Shown here one piece after another: positions 30,422-40,361 of a stretch of 64,000 nucleotides of DNA (the stretch's first letter is position 1; every line of letters begins with the position of its first letter). The stretch covers positions 1,070,313-1,134,312 of the forward strand of contig NZ_NSBT01000037.1 of assembly GCF_002285435.1 (NCBI RefSeq). The letters run 5' to 3'. A program made the position numbers and the translations under genes. The notes beneath the pieces were generated by a model. That model was not told where the DNA came from, made no database searches, and saw only the letters and a program-made list of their open reading frames with translations. Source of the DNA: Actibacterium ureilyticum. Lineage in GTDB: Bacteria > Pseudomonadota > Alphaproteobacteria > Rhodobacterales > Rhodobacteraceae.

Positions 30422-31064
30422 CCGCCGCCAGCTTCGCCGCCCGCGGTAGAAGCACCACCATCCTTGGCGCGTCGAAATTCAGGGTCACATCGGTATCCGC
30501 CACCCGGTTCGACGTGCCGATGCGGCCATCGGGCGCAAAATCGATCCCATCCACCGGCCAGTGCAGGCCGCTGGACCGCCCCCGCACCGGCCCCAGCGGA
30601 AACAGCGACAGGCGCGAACCGACCGGCAGGGTGATCTGCAGCTCCGGCGGGCACAGGAACGCAACGTCATGCGGTCCGATCAACAGGCAGGGCTGTCCGG
30701 GACAGCGCGTCAGCCCGTTCAGCACCGACAGCGTGTGATCCAGCCGGGTGCCCAGAAAGCCAAGCCCCAGAACCAGCTTCGCCCGCACGCGGCTCAGACA
30801 TTTGTCGAAATCGGTGCTGTCCTGTTCGGCAATCGCCAGAAGTCGTTGTGCGCCAAGCTGTTGCCGGGCGTTCTGCGATAACGAATCGAAGTCGCCGATC
30901 ACCAAATCGGGCATATGGCCGTGTTTCAGCGCGAAATCGGCCCCCCCATCTGCCGCAATCAGGGTCGGTGCCATGGTCAAAGCCTGCTCCAGATCGCTGG
31001 CCGAGGTCTCTGCGGCCCCTAGGATGGTGACCATATCGGGGGAATGCACAACATATTCCGTCAT
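30381..31064 (-). CDS. Thiamine diphosphokinase
   Basis: 227 residues. Transfers pyrophosphate from ATP to thiamine to make the cofactor TPP. Motifs: ADGGADFALKHG, IGDFDSLS (metal-binding Asp residues), EQDSTDFDKCL and LGFLGTRLDHTL. The C-terminal thiamine-binding strand-rich domain has the expected SRLSLFPLGP. The start at 31064 is preceded by a run of six G on the minus strand. I see no TPP riboswitch in the leader. The 41-base 3' overlap with the DMT gene is coding on both strands. Confidence 0.92.
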   Translation of the reverse strand: MTEYVVHSPDMVTILGAAETSASDLEQALTMAPTLIAADGGADFALKHGHMPDLVIGDFDSLSQNARQQLGAQRLLAIAEQDSTDFDKCLSRVRAKLVLGLGFLGTRLDHTLSVLNGLTRCPGQPCLLIGPHDVAFLCPPELQITLPVGSRLSLFPLGPVRGRSSGLHWPVDGIDFAPDGRIGTSNRVADTDVTLNFDAPRMVVLLPRAAKLAAVSALIGEDDALAE

Positions 31065-31065
31065 C

Positions 31066-31126
31066 CCCCCAATTTGGGGCAAACTGAATCTCGCCACAAT
31101 CTGAACATGATTAAATCCCCCAATTT
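31066..31126. promoter_or_regulatory. Direct repeats CCCCCAATTT in the divergent leader
   Basis: The 10-mer CCCCCAATTT occurs at 31066-31075 and again at 31117-31126, 51 bases apart, in the 139-base gap between thiamine diphosphokinase and the acidic-protein gene. The first copy is also part of CCCCAATTTGGGG and covers the kinase ribosome-binding site. Possible operator pair; the regulator is unknown. Confidence 0.3.
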
Positions 31127-31203
31127 TCCCAGTTCTGTTCAATTTCCAGAACCAACCTGTGGTAAACACACTGTTGCTGGATTGTGAAGAAAGTGAGCGG
31201 CTC

Positions 31204-33672
31204 ATGATTGGAGCGAATAAGATTCTGACGGTCTCTTACGGCACGTTCTCGTGCACGTTGGAGGGTTTTGATGATTCCTTTGAGACGATGAAAGCGATTG
31301 CGGAGTATTTTCGCGACCTGGCAGCGGATGACCGCTATTTCGGGGCAGAGCCGCCAACCCCCGACGCCGAGATGCTGCAACGCATTGCCGAGCGCGAGGT
31401 CCGCAAGCGGGTCGAGGCCCGCGTCGAGAATGACAGCATCGTGCTGCGCGCGGATGCCGATGCCCCCGGCCTGAGCGCCGCGCCGGCAACGCCCGCGCCC
31501 GCACCGGCAGCCCCCGTCGAAACGCCCCCCGCAGCAGCGGCCCCCGCCGCACCGCAATTCGACGATTCCGGCTCGGTCGCGGCCAAGCTGGCGCGCATCC
31601 GCGCCGTTGTCGACACCGCCCGCGCCGCAACCCCGGTCGAGGAAGAAGATTTCGGGATGAACACCCCGCAAAGCTTCGTTGCGCCCACCGATCCCGGCAT
31701 CCAGCCCGACCCGGCCCTCGTCGCCGCCCCAGAAAAAGCCGCCGAAGCGCCCGCCCCCGTCGAAGAGATCGCCGAGACGGTCGAGGACGAGCCCGTCGCC
31801 GAGGCCCCGGTGGAAGAGGTCGAAGAGACCCTGCCCCCCGAAGAACCCGAAGAGATCGTGGCCGAAACCGCGCCGGTCGAGGAGATCGAGGAAGAGCAAG
31901 CCCCCGAGCCGGTCGCGGAAAGCGATGAGGACACCGAGGTCGAAGAAGAGATCGACATCGCCGAAGCCCTGAAGGCGGTCGACGACAACTCCGACGCAGA
32001 CGCGGACGCGGACGCGGCGGAAGCAGACGATCAGGACATGGATTTCCTGCAAGAGGATGCCATCCTGAACGCCGTCGCCGAAGAGGCCGATTTCGACGCC
32101 CCCGAAACCGCCGAGGACACGACGGACGTGGATGAAGCGGCCGATTTTGACCTGGCCAGCGGCGTTCTGAAGCTTGTCAGCGACGATCAGGACGCCCCGG
32201 AAGAAGACACCGCAGAAGATGTCGACGCCGAAGCCGCCCTGCAGGCGCTGCTGGGCGCCCCGGTCGAGGAGACCGAAGAGGCGCTTTACGAGGATGATCT
32301 GGACGCGGATCAGGCGTTTGAGGATGACGACAGCGCCGACGATCTGGCCGCCGTGCTGGACGGGCTGGCCGCCGATGATACCGACGAAACCGAGATGTCG
32401 GACGAGGCCACGGATGACGCGTGGATGAATGCCGATCTGGGCATCACCGACGCGGCCGAGGACGACACGGCACCCGAAGAGACCGCCGAGGCGGCACCGG
32501 TGGCACGGGTCGACGACTGGCGCATCGACCGCCGCGCCAAAACGGACAATGCCCGCCAGGCGCTTGAGCGGGCCCGCGCCCGCGTGATGAAGGTTGCCCC
32601 GCCCGAGGCGCAGGACGGGTTCAAGGCCGAGGCGCCTGCTTCCCCCGCCCTGTCGCTGGCGCTGGGCATCGACACCGACACCCACGAGGAAGAGGCCCGG
32701 ATCACCGACCTCTCGGACGAGGACGAAAGCGATCTGCTGGCGGAACTGGCCGAGGACGACACCGAAGCCGAAACCGCGACCGAAGCGGAGCCCGAGGACG
32801 CGCCGGAAACAGCCGACGCGCCCGAGGCCGTGGACGAAGCCGAGGTTGAACACGAACCCGAAGCGGTGGACTTACCCGAAGAGGCACCCGCCGCCGAAGC
32901 GCCCCGCCGCGACCGGATGAAACCCGCCAGCCCCGAAGAGGAAGAGGTCGCAGTCTCGCGCCTGCTGGAGGAAACCAACAGCAAGCTGGACGGCCCCGAG
33001 CATCGCCGCCGCCGGTCGGCCATCGCGCATCTGAAAGCCGCTGTTGCCGCCACCGTGGCCGAACGTCGGCTGAAGCCGAAATCGAGCCGCGACGCCGAGG
33101 CCGAGGCTGAAAAAGACGCCTATCGCCAGGACCTGGCCGAGGTCGTCCGCCCGTCCGCCGCCGGGGCCAAGGAGGCCGGTCCGGCCGCCGAAGACGATGC
33201 CGACGCGCCGGTCGCCGGAACGGAAGATGCCGCAATGCCGCCGCTGATGCTGGTGTCAGCGCAGCGTGTCGATCAGATCAAACCCGCTGCAGAAGGCGGC
33301 GTGGTGCGCCCGCGCCGGGTCACCAAGGGCAATCTGGCGTTCAAGGCGCTGCCCGAGGAAGAAGACGCCTTTGGCGACACCTCCAGCGAAGATGGCGCCG
33401 TCCCGGATTTCGCGAGTTTCGTCGAAACCGCCAAGGTCGAGGACGCCAATGATCTGGTCGAAGCCGCCGCGGCCTATCTGGCCAAGGGCGATACGGCCGC
33501 GTTCTCGCGCCCGGACATCATGAAGCTGGTGACGGAATTCGACGGCCCCGACGGCACGCTGGATCGCGAAGACGGGCTGCGCGCCTTTGGCACGCTGCTG
33601 CGTCTGGGCAAGATCGAGAAACTCAAGCGCGGCCAGTTTACGATTTCGCAAAGCTCGCGCTTTATGAGGTAA
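31204..33672 (+). CDS. Large acidic protein of unknown function
   Basis: 822 residues. The N-terminal part (about 1-75) is well ordered and opens MIGANKILTVSYGTFSCTLE, wording I associate with a conserved Rhodobacterales protein of unknown role. The middle (about 110-680) is low-complexity and extremely rich in Glu, Asp, Ala and Pro, interrupted by an Arg/Lys-rich patch around 435-465. The last 120 residues become ordered again (DIMKLVTEF, FGTLLRLGKIEKLKRG). No signal peptide, membrane segment or catalytic motif is visible. It could be a cytoplasmic scaffold with an intrinsically disordered linker. The ATG at 31204 is chosen because conservation starts there; the frame is open 15 codons further upstream. 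Confidence 0.85.
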   Translation: MIGANKILTVSYGTFSCTLEGFDDSFETMKAIAEYFRDLAADDRYFGAEPPTPDAEMLQRIAEREVRKRVEARVENDSIVLRADADAPGLSAAPATPAPAPAAPVETPPAAAAPAAPQFDDSGSVAAKLARIRAVVDTARAATPVEEEDFGMNTPQSFVAPTDPGIQPDPALVAAPEKAAEAPAPVEEIAETVEDEPVAEAPVEEVEETLPPEEPEEIVAETAPVEEIEEEQAPEPVAESDEDTEVEEEIDIAEALKAVDDNSDADADADAAEADDQDMDFLQEDAILNAVAEEADFDAPETAEDTTDVDEAADFDLASGVLKLVSDDQDAPEEDTAEDVDAEAALQALLGAPVEETEEALYEDDLDADQAFEDDDSADDLAAVLDGLAADDTDETEMSDEATDDAWMNADLGITDAAEDDTAPEETAEAAPVARVDDWRIDRRAKTDNARQALERARARVMKVAPPEAQDGFKAEAPASPALSLALGIDTDTHEEEARITDLSDEDESDLLAELAEDDTEAETATEAEPEDAPETADAPEAVDEAEVEHEPEAVDLPEEAPAAEAPRRDRMKPASPEEEEVAVSRLLEETNSKLDGPEHRRRRSAIAHLKAAVAATVAERRLKPKSSRDAEAEAEKDAYRQDLAEVVRPSAAGAKEAGPAAEDDADAPVAGTEDAAMPPLMLVSAQRVDQIKPAAEGGVVRPRRVTKGNLAFKALPEEEDAFGDTSSEDGAVPDFASFVETAKVEDANDLVEAAAAYLAKGDTAAFSRPDIMKLVTEFDGPDGTLDREDGLRAFGTLLRLGKIEKLKRGQFTISQSSRFMR
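31993..32016 (+). repeat. GACGCG hexamer tract in the acidic gene
   Basis: Four tandem GACGC(A/G) units encode an Asp-Ala repeat within the disordered linker. It may be length-variable between strains. Confidence 0.4.
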
Positions 33673-33723
33673 GAACGTAATTGAGCTCAAGGCGGAACAC
33701 TGCGTTCCGTGTGACGAGTTGTC

Positions 33724-33755
33724 GGGGAAGACGGATCAGCCGTCTTCCCCTTTTT
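33724..33755 (+). terminator. Strong terminator overlapping the DUF2842 3' end
   Basis: Perfect 11-bp stem GGGGAAGACGG / CCGTCTTCCCC with a 5-base loop and TTTTT, ending the acidic-protein gene. Its loop and right arm encode the last residues and stop of the convergent DUF2842 gene. A smaller hairpin CGGAAC-N5-GTTCCG precedes it at 33693-33709. Confidence 0.85.
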
Positions 33756-33996
33756 CGTTGGCAGCCTCCGCCTGCGGGTCGGCTTGGCCCACGCCGCGAA
33801 AGATGAACTTGAACGGCAAAGCCCACAGAATCCCCAACCCGATATAGATCGCAAGCTCGGCCAGAAACGGCGGCGGCGCCAGCGGGTCGGGAAACAGCAG
33901 GTTCATCAGCGTCACCGCCACCACGATATAAAGCGGCAGACCGATCAGCAGGATCAGCAGCGCCCAGCGGCGGCGGGATTTATAGCTGAGCGGCAT
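33736..33996 (-). CDS. DUF2842 membrane protein
   Basis: 86 residues, two hydrophobic helices (about 10-33 and 45-66), and a short charged C-terminal tail. Matches DUF2842, an alphaproteobacterial family of unknown function. Its start overlaps the purA stop (TGATG), so it is translated with purA. The tail codons lie inside the terminator hairpin of the opposite gene. Confidence 0.82.
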   Translation of the reverse strand: MPLSYKSRRRWALLILLIGLPLYIVVAVTLMNLLFPDPLAPPPFLAELAIYIGLGILWALPFKFIFRGVGQADPQAEAANEKGEDG

Positions 33997-35291
33997 CAGT
34001 CGGCGAACGGGTCGGTGACAAGGATCGTATCGTCACGCTCGGGGCTGGTCGACAGCAGCGCCACGGGGCATTCGATCAGCTCTTCGACGCGGCGAACGTA
34101 TTTGATCGCCTCGGCCGGCAGGTCGGCCCAACTGCGCGCGCCCTCGGTCGATTCCGACCATCCGGGCATTTCCTCGTAGATGGGCGTGCAGCGCGCCTGT
34201 TGATCGGCGGCAGTGGGCAGGTAATCCAGCCGCGTGCCATCCAGATCGTAGCCCACACAGATCTTCAGCGTTTCGAACCCGTCCAGCACATCGAGCTTGG
34301 TCAGCGAAATGCCGTTGACCCCGCTGGTCGCACAGGTCTGGCGCACCAGACAGGCATCAAACCAGCCACAGCGGCGCTTGCGCCCGGTGACGGTGCCAAA
34401 CTCGTGACCGCGTTCGCCCAGACGCTGCCCATCGGCATCGTCCAGCTCTGTCGGGAACGGCCCCTCGCCCACGCGGGTGGTATAGGCCTTGACGATGCCC
34501 AGCACGAAATCGATCGCGCCGGGGCCGATGCCCACGCCCGTCGCCGCCTGCCCGGCGATCACATTCGACGAGGTGACGAAGGGATAGGTGCCGAAATCGA
34601 TGTCCAGCAGCGCGCCTTGCGCCCCTTCGAACAGGATGCGTTTGCCCGCCTTGCGCTTTTCGTTCAGCACCTTCCAGACCGGGGCGGCAAAGGGCAGGAT
34701 CTGCGGCGCGATCTCGCGCAGCTGGGCGATCAGCGCGTCGCGGTCGACGGCTTCGATTCCCAGCCCCTTGCGCAGCGGGTCGTGGTGCTGCAGCGCGCGA
34801 TCAACCCGCGCCTCGAGCGTGGCGGGGTCGGCCAGATCGGCCACGCGGACCGACCGGCGGCCCACCTTGTCCTCGTATGCCGGGCCGATGCCGCGACCGG
34901 TGGTGCCGATCTTGGTGCCCTTGCTGGCGGCTTCCTCGCGCGCGCGATCCAGTTCACCATGGATCGGCAGGATCAGCGGCGTGTTTTCGGCGATCATCAG
35001 GGTTTCGGGTGTGATCTCGACCCCCTGCTGCCGGATCGAGGCGATCTCTTTCACCAGGTGCCAGGGGTCCAGCACCACGCCATTGCCAATGACCGACAGC
35101 TTGCCGCCGCGCACCACGCCCGAGGGCAGCGCGTTCAGCTTAAAGACCTCACCATCGATCACCAGCGTGTGGCCCGCGTTGTGGCCGCCCTGGAACCGCG
35201 CGATCACATCGGCGCGTTCCGAAAGCCAGTCCACGATCTTGCCTTTTCCTTCGTCGCCCCACTGGGCACCGACGACAACGACATTGGCCAT
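33996..35291 (-). CDS. purA: Adenylosuccinate synthetase
   Basis: 431 residues. GTP-dependent first step from IMP to AMP. The P-loop [12 protein letters not shown] is near residues 10-21 (Asp as general base), with GHNAGHT just after, [14 protein letters not shown] in the middle and the [11 protein letters not shown] loop. The ATG at 35291 gives the standard N terminus [18 protein letters not shown] lies 7 bases upstream. Coupled to DUF2842 downstream. Confidence 0.97.
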   Translation of the reverse strand: MANVVVVGAQWGDEGKGKIVDWLSERADVIARFQGGHNAGHTLVIDGEVFKLNALPSGVVRGGKLSVIGNGVVLDPWHLVKEIASIRQQGVEITPETLMIAENTPLILPIHGELDRAREEAASKGTKIGTTGRGIGPAYEDKVGRRSVRVADLADPATLEARVDRALQHHDPLRKGLGIEAVDRDALIAQLREIAPQILPFAAPVWKVLNEKRKAGKRILFEGAQGALLDIDFGTYPFVTSSNVIAGQAATGVGIGPGAIDFVLGIVKAYTTRVGEGPFPTELDDADGQRLGERGHEFGTVTGRKRRCGWFDACLVRQTCATSGVNGISLTKLDVLDGFETLKICVGYDLDGTRLDYLPTAADQQARCTPIYEEMPGWSESTEGARSWADLPAEAIKYVRRVEELIECPVALLSTSPERDDTILVTDPFAD

Positions 35292-35428
35292 GACAGATCC
35301 TTGCTGTTTGGAAAACCCGCGCCGGTATAGCGGGCCTGACGCGCGGCGCAAACCGGAAAATCGCCCCGGGGCTGGACAGTTTGCCCCCGATCCGGCACCA
35401 AAGCGCCAAAGAACCAGAGGAAACCGAG

Positions 35429-35827
35429 ATGACAGGGATCGTGCTGCGCTGGGCGTTCGCCTTTGGCCTGCTGACCGCCACCTATAACCCGACTCAGTGG
35501 AATTATGTCCGCTGGGCGATGGACGGCTACCCCGACAACCTGCCCGTCGCGGTGCTGCTGGGGCTGATCCTGCTGGTGGGCTATGTCATCTATCTGCGCG
35601 CGACGCTGCGGTCGATCGGGGCGTTCGGGATGTTGCTGGTCGCGGCACTGGTGGGGGCGCTGATCTGGGTGCTGATCGACCTGGGCTGGCTGCGGCTGGA
35701 CAACCCGCGCCTGAACCTGTGGCTGGGCATCATCGCGCTGTCGGCGGTGCTGGGGATCGGGCTGAGCTGGTCGCTGGTCCGGCGGCGGCTTTCGGGTCAG
35801 GTCGATATCGACGATGTCGAGGAATAG
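35429..35827 (+). CDS. DUF6524 four-helix membrane protein
   Basis: 132 residues, four hydrophobic helices (about 3-20, 37-55, 62-83, 92-115). [13 protein letters not shown] matches the DUF6524 family seen in Rhodobacterales. Function is unknown. The ATG at 35429 is preceded by GAGG; upstream in-frame codons look non-coding. SecG follows 103 bases downstream. Confidence 0.78.
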   Translation: MTGIVLRWAFAFGLLTATYNPTQWNYVRWAMDGYPDNLPVAVLLGLILLVGYVIYLRATLRSIGAFGMLLVAALVGALIWVLIDLGWLRLDNPRLNLWLGIIALSAVLGIGLSWSLVRRRLSGQVDIDDVEE

Positions 35828-35930
35828 CGCCGCCCCGGGCCACGACGTCGCGCGACATTGCCAACGCCCCCTTGCCCCGGGGCGCAAACTTCCCTAGATA
35901 CCGCCCATCTTACGCCAGAACCCGGGTCCC

Positions 35931-36290
35931 ATGGAAAACGTCATTCTCATCGTCCACCTGATCCTTGCCCTTTGCCTGATCGGCGTCGTGCTTCTGCAAC
36001 GGTCCGAAGGCGGTGGCCTTGGCATGGGTGGCGGCGGCGGTGGTGGCGGCGTCATGACCGGGCGTCAGGCCGCGACGGCACTGGGCAAGATGACATGGGG
36101 TTTTGCGATCGCGTTCATCTGCACGTCGATCGCGCTGACGGTGATCGCGGCGCAGAATTCGGCGGGCGGTTCCGTCGTTGACCGGCTGGGCACCCAGCCC
36201 GCGGTCGAGGAAACCGCACCGGCCCTGCCGGCGGACGACCTGCTGCCGCCGATCAGCGACAGCACGACCGGGGCCCCGACGGCCGACTAA
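35931..36290 (+). CDS. secG: Preprotein translocase subunit SecG
   Basis: 119 residues. Two membrane helices (about 3-20 and 52-72) flank the glycine-rich loop GGGLGMGGGGGGGG, which is diagnostic for SecG. The C-terminal tail is long, acidic and proline-rich. Component of the SecYEG channel. It lies upstream of pyrG, a common alphaproteobacterial order. Confidence 0.93.
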   Translation: MENVILIVHLILALCLIGVVLLQRSEGGGLGMGGGGGGGGVMTGRQAATALGKMTWGFAIAFICTSIALTVIAAQNSAGGSVVDRLGTQPAVEETAPALPADDLLPPISDSTTGAPTAD

Positions 36291-36449
36291 CCACAAAAAC
36301 TAGCTGCGGGCGGAAAACTTGCCCCAGCATCTTGGGGTGGTGTTGCGGCGCCTGCGCGAATCCGTTACACTTTGACTCCCGTGATGCTGCGGTTTTTGCG
36401 AACCGCGAATCGCAGCGAAAAACCAGATATCACGGGGGATGCCAGCCAC

Positions 36450-38093
36450 ATGGCGCGGTTCATTTTCATTACAGGCGGTGTTGTGTCTTCATTGGGCAAG
36501 GGGCTGGCTTCGGCCGCGCTTGGTGCCCTGTTGCAGGCACGCGGATTCTCGGTACGGTTGCGCAAGCTGGACCCTTATCTGAACGTCGATCCGGGCACGA
36601 TGTCGCCCTTTGAACATGGCGAGGTGTTCGTCACCGACGACGGCGCCGAGACCGACCTGGACCTGGGCCATTACGAACGCTTCACCGGCGTTGCGGCGCG
36701 GATGACCGATTCCGTCAGCTCGGGCCGGATCTATTCCACCGTGCTGGAGAAAGAGCGCCGCGGCGATTACCTGGGCAAGACGATTCAGGTCATTCCCCAC
36801 GTCACGAACGAGATCAAGGATTTCATCAGCATCGGCGAGGACGAGGTCGATTTCATGCTGTGCGAAATCGGCGGCACCGTCGGCGATATCGAGGGACTGC
36901 CGTTCTTCGAGGCCATCCGCCAGTTCAGCCAGGACAAGCCGCGCGGACAGTGCATCTTCATGCACCTGACGCTTCTGCCCTATATCGCCGCATCGGGCGA
37001 GCTGAAGACCAAGCCGACCCAGCACAGCGTCAAGGAGCTGCGTTCCATCGGCATCGCGCCCGATGTGCTGGTCTGCCGCTCCGAAGGGCCGATCCCCGCC
37101 AAAGAGCGCGAGAAGCTGGCGCTGTTCTGCAACGTGCGCCCCGACAGCGTGATCGCCGCGCAGGACCTGAAATCGATCTATGAGGCGCCGCTGGCCTATC
37201 ACCGCGAGGGGATGGACCAGGCGGTTCTGGATGCCTTCAACATCTCGCCCGCGCCTCGGCCCGACCTGAGCCACTGGGAAGATGTCTATGACCGCGTGTT
37301 CCACCCCGAGGGCGAGGTGAACGTGGCGATCGTCGGCAAATACACCCAGCTGGAAGACGCCTATAAATCCATTGCCGAGGCGCTGACCCACGGCGGCATG
37401 GCCAACCGGGTGAAGGTGAATATCGAATGGGTCGATGCCGAGGTTTTCGACAAGGAAGACGCGGCACCCTATCTGGAAGGTTATCACGCGATCCTGGTGC
37501 CCGGTGGCTTCGGCGAACGCGGGACCGAGGGCAAGATCAAGGCCGCCCAGTTCGCGCGCGAGCGCAAGGTCCCCTATCTGGGGATCTGCCTGGGCATGCA
37601 GATGGCGGTGATCGAGGCCGCCCGAAACAAGGCCGACCTGGCCGATGCGGGGTCCGAGGAATTCGACCACGAGGCTGGCAAGAAACGCTTTACCCCCGTC
37701 GTCTATCACCTGAAGGAATGGGTGCAGGGCAACGCCAAGGTGACGCGCAAGGTCGGCGACGACAAGGGCGGCACCATGCGGCTGGGCAGCTATACCGCGC
37801 ATCTGAAAGAGGGCTCGAAAGTCGCCGGGATCTATGGCGAAACGGTGATCGAGGAACGCCATCGCCACCGCTACGAGGTCGACATCAAGTATCGCGATCA
37901 GCTCGAAGGCTGCGGCCTGACATTCTCCGGCATGTCCCCCGACGGGCGCCTGCCGGAAATCGTGGAATGGCAGGATCACCCGTGGTTCATCGGCGTGCAA
38001 TTCCACCCCGAGCTGAAATCCAAGCCCTTTGCGCCGCATCCGCTGTTTGCCGATTTCGTGCGCGCGGCCAAGGACAATTCGCGGCTGGTCTAG
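36450..38093 (+). CDS. pyrG: CTP synthase
   Basis: 547 residues. Converts UTP, ATP and glutamine to CTP. The synthetase domain (about 1-265) opens [18 protein letters not shown]. The glutaminase domain has GGFGERG, the nucleophile in GICLGMQ and the HPEL/Glu pair near the end. The ATG at 36450 restores the standard N terminus; the 26 extra in-frame codons upstream are not used. It converges on the acyltransferase-like gene with 6 bases between the stops. Confidence 0.97.
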   Translation: MARFIFITGGVVSSLGKGLASAALGALLQARGFSVRLRKLDPYLNVDPGTMSPFEHGEVFVTDDGAETDLDLGHYERFTGVAARMTDSVSSGRIYSTVLEKERRGDYLGKTIQVIPHVTNEIKDFISIGEDEVDFMLCEIGGTVGDIEGLPFFEAIRQFSQDKPRGQCIFMHLTLLPYIAASGELKTKPTQHSVKELRSIGIAPDVLVCRSEGPIPAKEREKLALFCNVRPDSVIAAQDLKSIYEAPLAYHREGMDQAVLDAFNISPAPRPDLSHWEDVYDRVFHPEGEVNVAIVGKYTQLEDAYKSIAEALTHGGMANRVKVNIEWVDAEVFDKEDAAPYLEGYHAILVPGGFGERGTEGKIKAAQFARERKVPYLGICLGMQMAVIEAARNKADLADAGSEEFDHEAGKKRFTPVVYHLKEWVQGNAKVTRKVGDDKGGTMRLGSYTAHLKEGSKVAGIYGETVIEERHRHRYEVDIKYRDQLEGCGLTFSGMSPDGRLPEIVEWQDHPWFIGVQFHPELKSKPFAPHPLFADFVRAAKDNSRLV

Positions 38094-38099
38094 GGCCGC

Positions 38100-39236
38100 T
38101 CAGCGCCCGCGCGGCGCCGTGACAACCCGCGCCAGTGCCAATGTGGACCGGTCCCATTGGCGCTGGAACGCGCTGAAAAGCCCATTGGCGGCCCGGTCGA
38201 TGCGAGAATCGGTCCGCTCCAGATCCAGCGCGATCCCGAACATCACCAGCATGAACACCGCGACCTCGGCAATCGAAACGGCGGTGGCGGGCTGGTGCAG
38301 CGGCAGCAGGTTCAGGACGATATTGCCGGCGGTGTAAAGAAACAGGGTCCGCTTTCCCAGGTCGATCAGCACCCGGCGCGTGCCGGGGGCAACATCGCGA
38401 CGCTCCAGCCACCAGAAAAGCGCCAGCGCCGTCATCGCCCCGGCCACGCCATAGGCGAAATAGGCCGGGTGATTGCCGAACCGATAGGATTTGGTGACGC
38501 CTTCGAAGAACAGCCACGGGCCGTCCATCGCCAAGGTTGCCGCCAGGATCGCCGCCATCGCCAGATAGATCCCGCCAAGCCAGATCCACCGGCTGCGGTT
38601 CAGCAGCGCCTCGCCAATCAGGACGCCGACCGCCACGACCGACAGCGACAGCATCACCGCCGGGCCATATCCCGTGGCATGGCCGAACATCATCTGCGCC
38701 GTGGGATGGCCGCCCGCGCCCAGCGCCGACAGACCAAAGCGCAGCGCCCAGGCCAGCACCGCAAAGCCCACAAAGAACAGCGCCCCCCACCGCACGATCA
38801 GCGGCAGGAACAGCCCCAGCAGCGCCAGCAGGATCGTGTAAAGGAACAGGATGAACGAATACCGGCCCCGGTCCAGCATCAGCATTGCATCCAGCACCTG
38901 ATCCAGCGGCGTCTTGTCCCCGACATAGCCCGCCCAGCTGATCGCCGCAAAGGCCACATAGCAGGTGATCATCCGCGCAAACAGCCGCGTGCGCATCCCC
39001 GTCAGATCATCCAGGTCCCGCGCCTTGCGCATATAGACCACGGCGATCACGACGCCGAAAACCACCAGGAACGTGGGTGTGGCAATGCGGGTAACCGGCC
39101 GCAGATAGGGGATGTAGACCGCGAAAAACTGATCTATCGCATGCGCCAGAAGCGCCGCGACAATCGCAAAGCCCCGGGTCGCATCCACGAATGCGAACCG
39201 CTGCGCCGACCCGATTGCAGCTGCTTTACCGCGCAT
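38100..39236 (-). CDS. Multi-pass membrane protein, acyltransferase-3/OpgC-like
   Basis: 378 residues with about ten membrane helices. The start region RFAFVDATRGFAIVAALLAH and RIATPTFLVVFGV follow the acyltransferase-3 / OpgC pattern (R-x-x-x-x-D-x-x-R-G, then a membrane His). Such proteins O-acylate or succinylate periplasmic glycans or lipids. The donor and acceptor are unknown and the catalytic His context is only loosely matched, so the family call is moderate. The ATG at 39236 has AGGAT upstream. Confidence 0.7.
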   Translation of the reverse strand: MRGKAAAIGSAQRFAFVDATRGFAIVAALLAHAIDQFFAVYIPYLRPVTRIATPTFLVVFGVVIAVVYMRKARDLDDLTGMRTRLFARMITCYVAFAAISWAGYVGDKTPLDQVLDAMLMLDRGRYSFILFLYTILLALLGLFLPLIVRWGALFFVGFAVLAWALRFGLSALGAGGHPTAQMMFGHATGYGPAVMLSLSVVAVGVLIGEALLNRSRWIWLGGIYLAMAAILAATLAMDGPWLFFEGVTKSYRFGNHPAYFAYGVAGAMTALALFWWLERRDVAPGTRRVLIDLGKRTLFLYTAGNIVLNLLPLHQPATAVSIAEVAVFMLVMFGIALDLERTDSRIDRAANGLFSAFQRQWDRSTLALARVVTAPRGR

Positions 39237-39349
39237 CGGACATCCTGGTACTGACCACCTCTTCCACGGCACCAGTATTGCAGCGCAGCGCCGCGTTGTC
39301 GTAGGTTTTCTGCCAAAGGCCAGGCGGGGAGCGGGTCATTTTTGAACAA

Positions 39350-40117
39350 ATGCTCAATATTGTGCGTTTTCTGAGCCGGCATTTCACAAATGCGGCGCGG
39401 GCTGGTGCGACTTTCGCATCGCAGGTCGGGCGCGTTGTGGCGCTGGCCGGGGCGCTGTTACCGGGTGCCGCGCGGGCTCAGGCGGTCGTTCCGGCCGATT
39501 ACGCGGATCTGCAACGCTGGCTGGATGGGCGGGTCACGTTCGACACGCTGCCCCGCCGGGCCGAGCCCGGCTTTCGCCTGGATCAGACATTGCGCTTTGA
39601 CGGTGTCCGGATCGGCGAGCACTTTCTGGGCCAGCGGATCGGCACAGGCCCCTTCGGCCATGACACGATTGCGGGCGCCGCCGGACCCGGCCCGCTGGCG
39701 GTGCGCCCCGGCCCGCCCGGGCACAATCAGTCGGTGGCCTTTCACCGGGGGTTCGGATCGAACGCGTTGTTTCCGCTGGGACCGGACGGGTTCGCCCTGC
39801 TGTCCGGCCGGGGCGAGGGCGCGGTCGCGATCCTGTTCGATCACGACCAACAGGCGGTCGGGCTTCGGGTGCATGCGCAATACCCCGCCCCGCTGGGCAC
39901 CGGGCCGCAACCGGGCCGCCTGATCGTGCAGTTCTTGCGCCGGGACGGGTCGCGGGTCGCAACCCTGTCGCACCGGCTGGCACCGGCAATTGTCGAACTG
40001 GGCTGGCAGCGTGAAACAGGCGCACCGGACATTGCGGGCGTTTTGATCCTGAACACCGATCCGGGCGGCGTGGCGCTGGACGACATCCTGTTCCGCCGAA
40101 TCCCGCCGCTGGGATAA
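39350..40117 (+). CDS. Predicted secreted beta-rich protein
   Basis: 255 residues. Long N-terminal export signal (hydrophobic core about 28-44, ending ARAQA). The mature part is beta-strand-rich with phrases such as VTFDTLP, TLRFDGVRIGEHF, GRGEGAVAILFDHDQ and a C-terminal VALDDILFRR. This resembles the beta-sandwich modules seen in some bacterial surface proteins. No catalytic motif. I cannot name the family. The nearest purine-rich ribosome-binding site is far from the ATG, so the start is uncertain; a downstream GTG would also keep the signal core. Confidence 0.65.
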   Translation: MLNIVRFLSRHFTNAARAGATFASQVGRVVALAGALLPGAARAQAVVPADYADLQRWLDGRVTFDTLPRRAEPGFRLDQTLRFDGVRIGEHFLGQRIGTGPFGHDTIAGAAGPGPLAVRPGPPGHNQSVAFHRGFGSNALFPLGPDGFALLSGRGEGAVAILFDHDQQAVGLRVHAQYPAPLGTGPQPGRLIVQFLRRDGSRVATLSHRLAPAIVELGWQRETGAPDIAGVLILNTDPGGVALDDILFRRIPPLG

Positions 40118-40361
40118 CCCGCCCGAAGCCGACAGATTCGCCCGGCGAAAAGCGCGTTTCCCGCCATGGTAGAAACGCACCACAGCCCTTCTCCGCCCGC
40201 GCGCTGGATTCGCGCCACAATCCGGCGCCATTCGCTACATTTTTCATAGAATTTACCGTTTCTGCTTTTTTCCGTGCAGCCTGAAAACCCTGCCCTTATT
40301 CACCTTCCGTTAGGGAAGTTGGGCGCGCTGGCCACTGGCTGGCGCGGGGATGGATAGATAA

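Noticed and set aside
31065-31203. TPP riboswitch in front of thiamine diphosphokinase
   Set aside because: I looked for the conserved CUGAGA and ACCUGA-type elements and the P1-P5 layout and did not find them; the gap is too short and shared with a divergent gene.
31111-32853. Minus-strand frame rich in Gly/Arg/Phe opposite the acidic protein
   Set aside because: Direct complement of the Glu/Asp/Ala codons. The plus frame has ordered conserved-looking ends.
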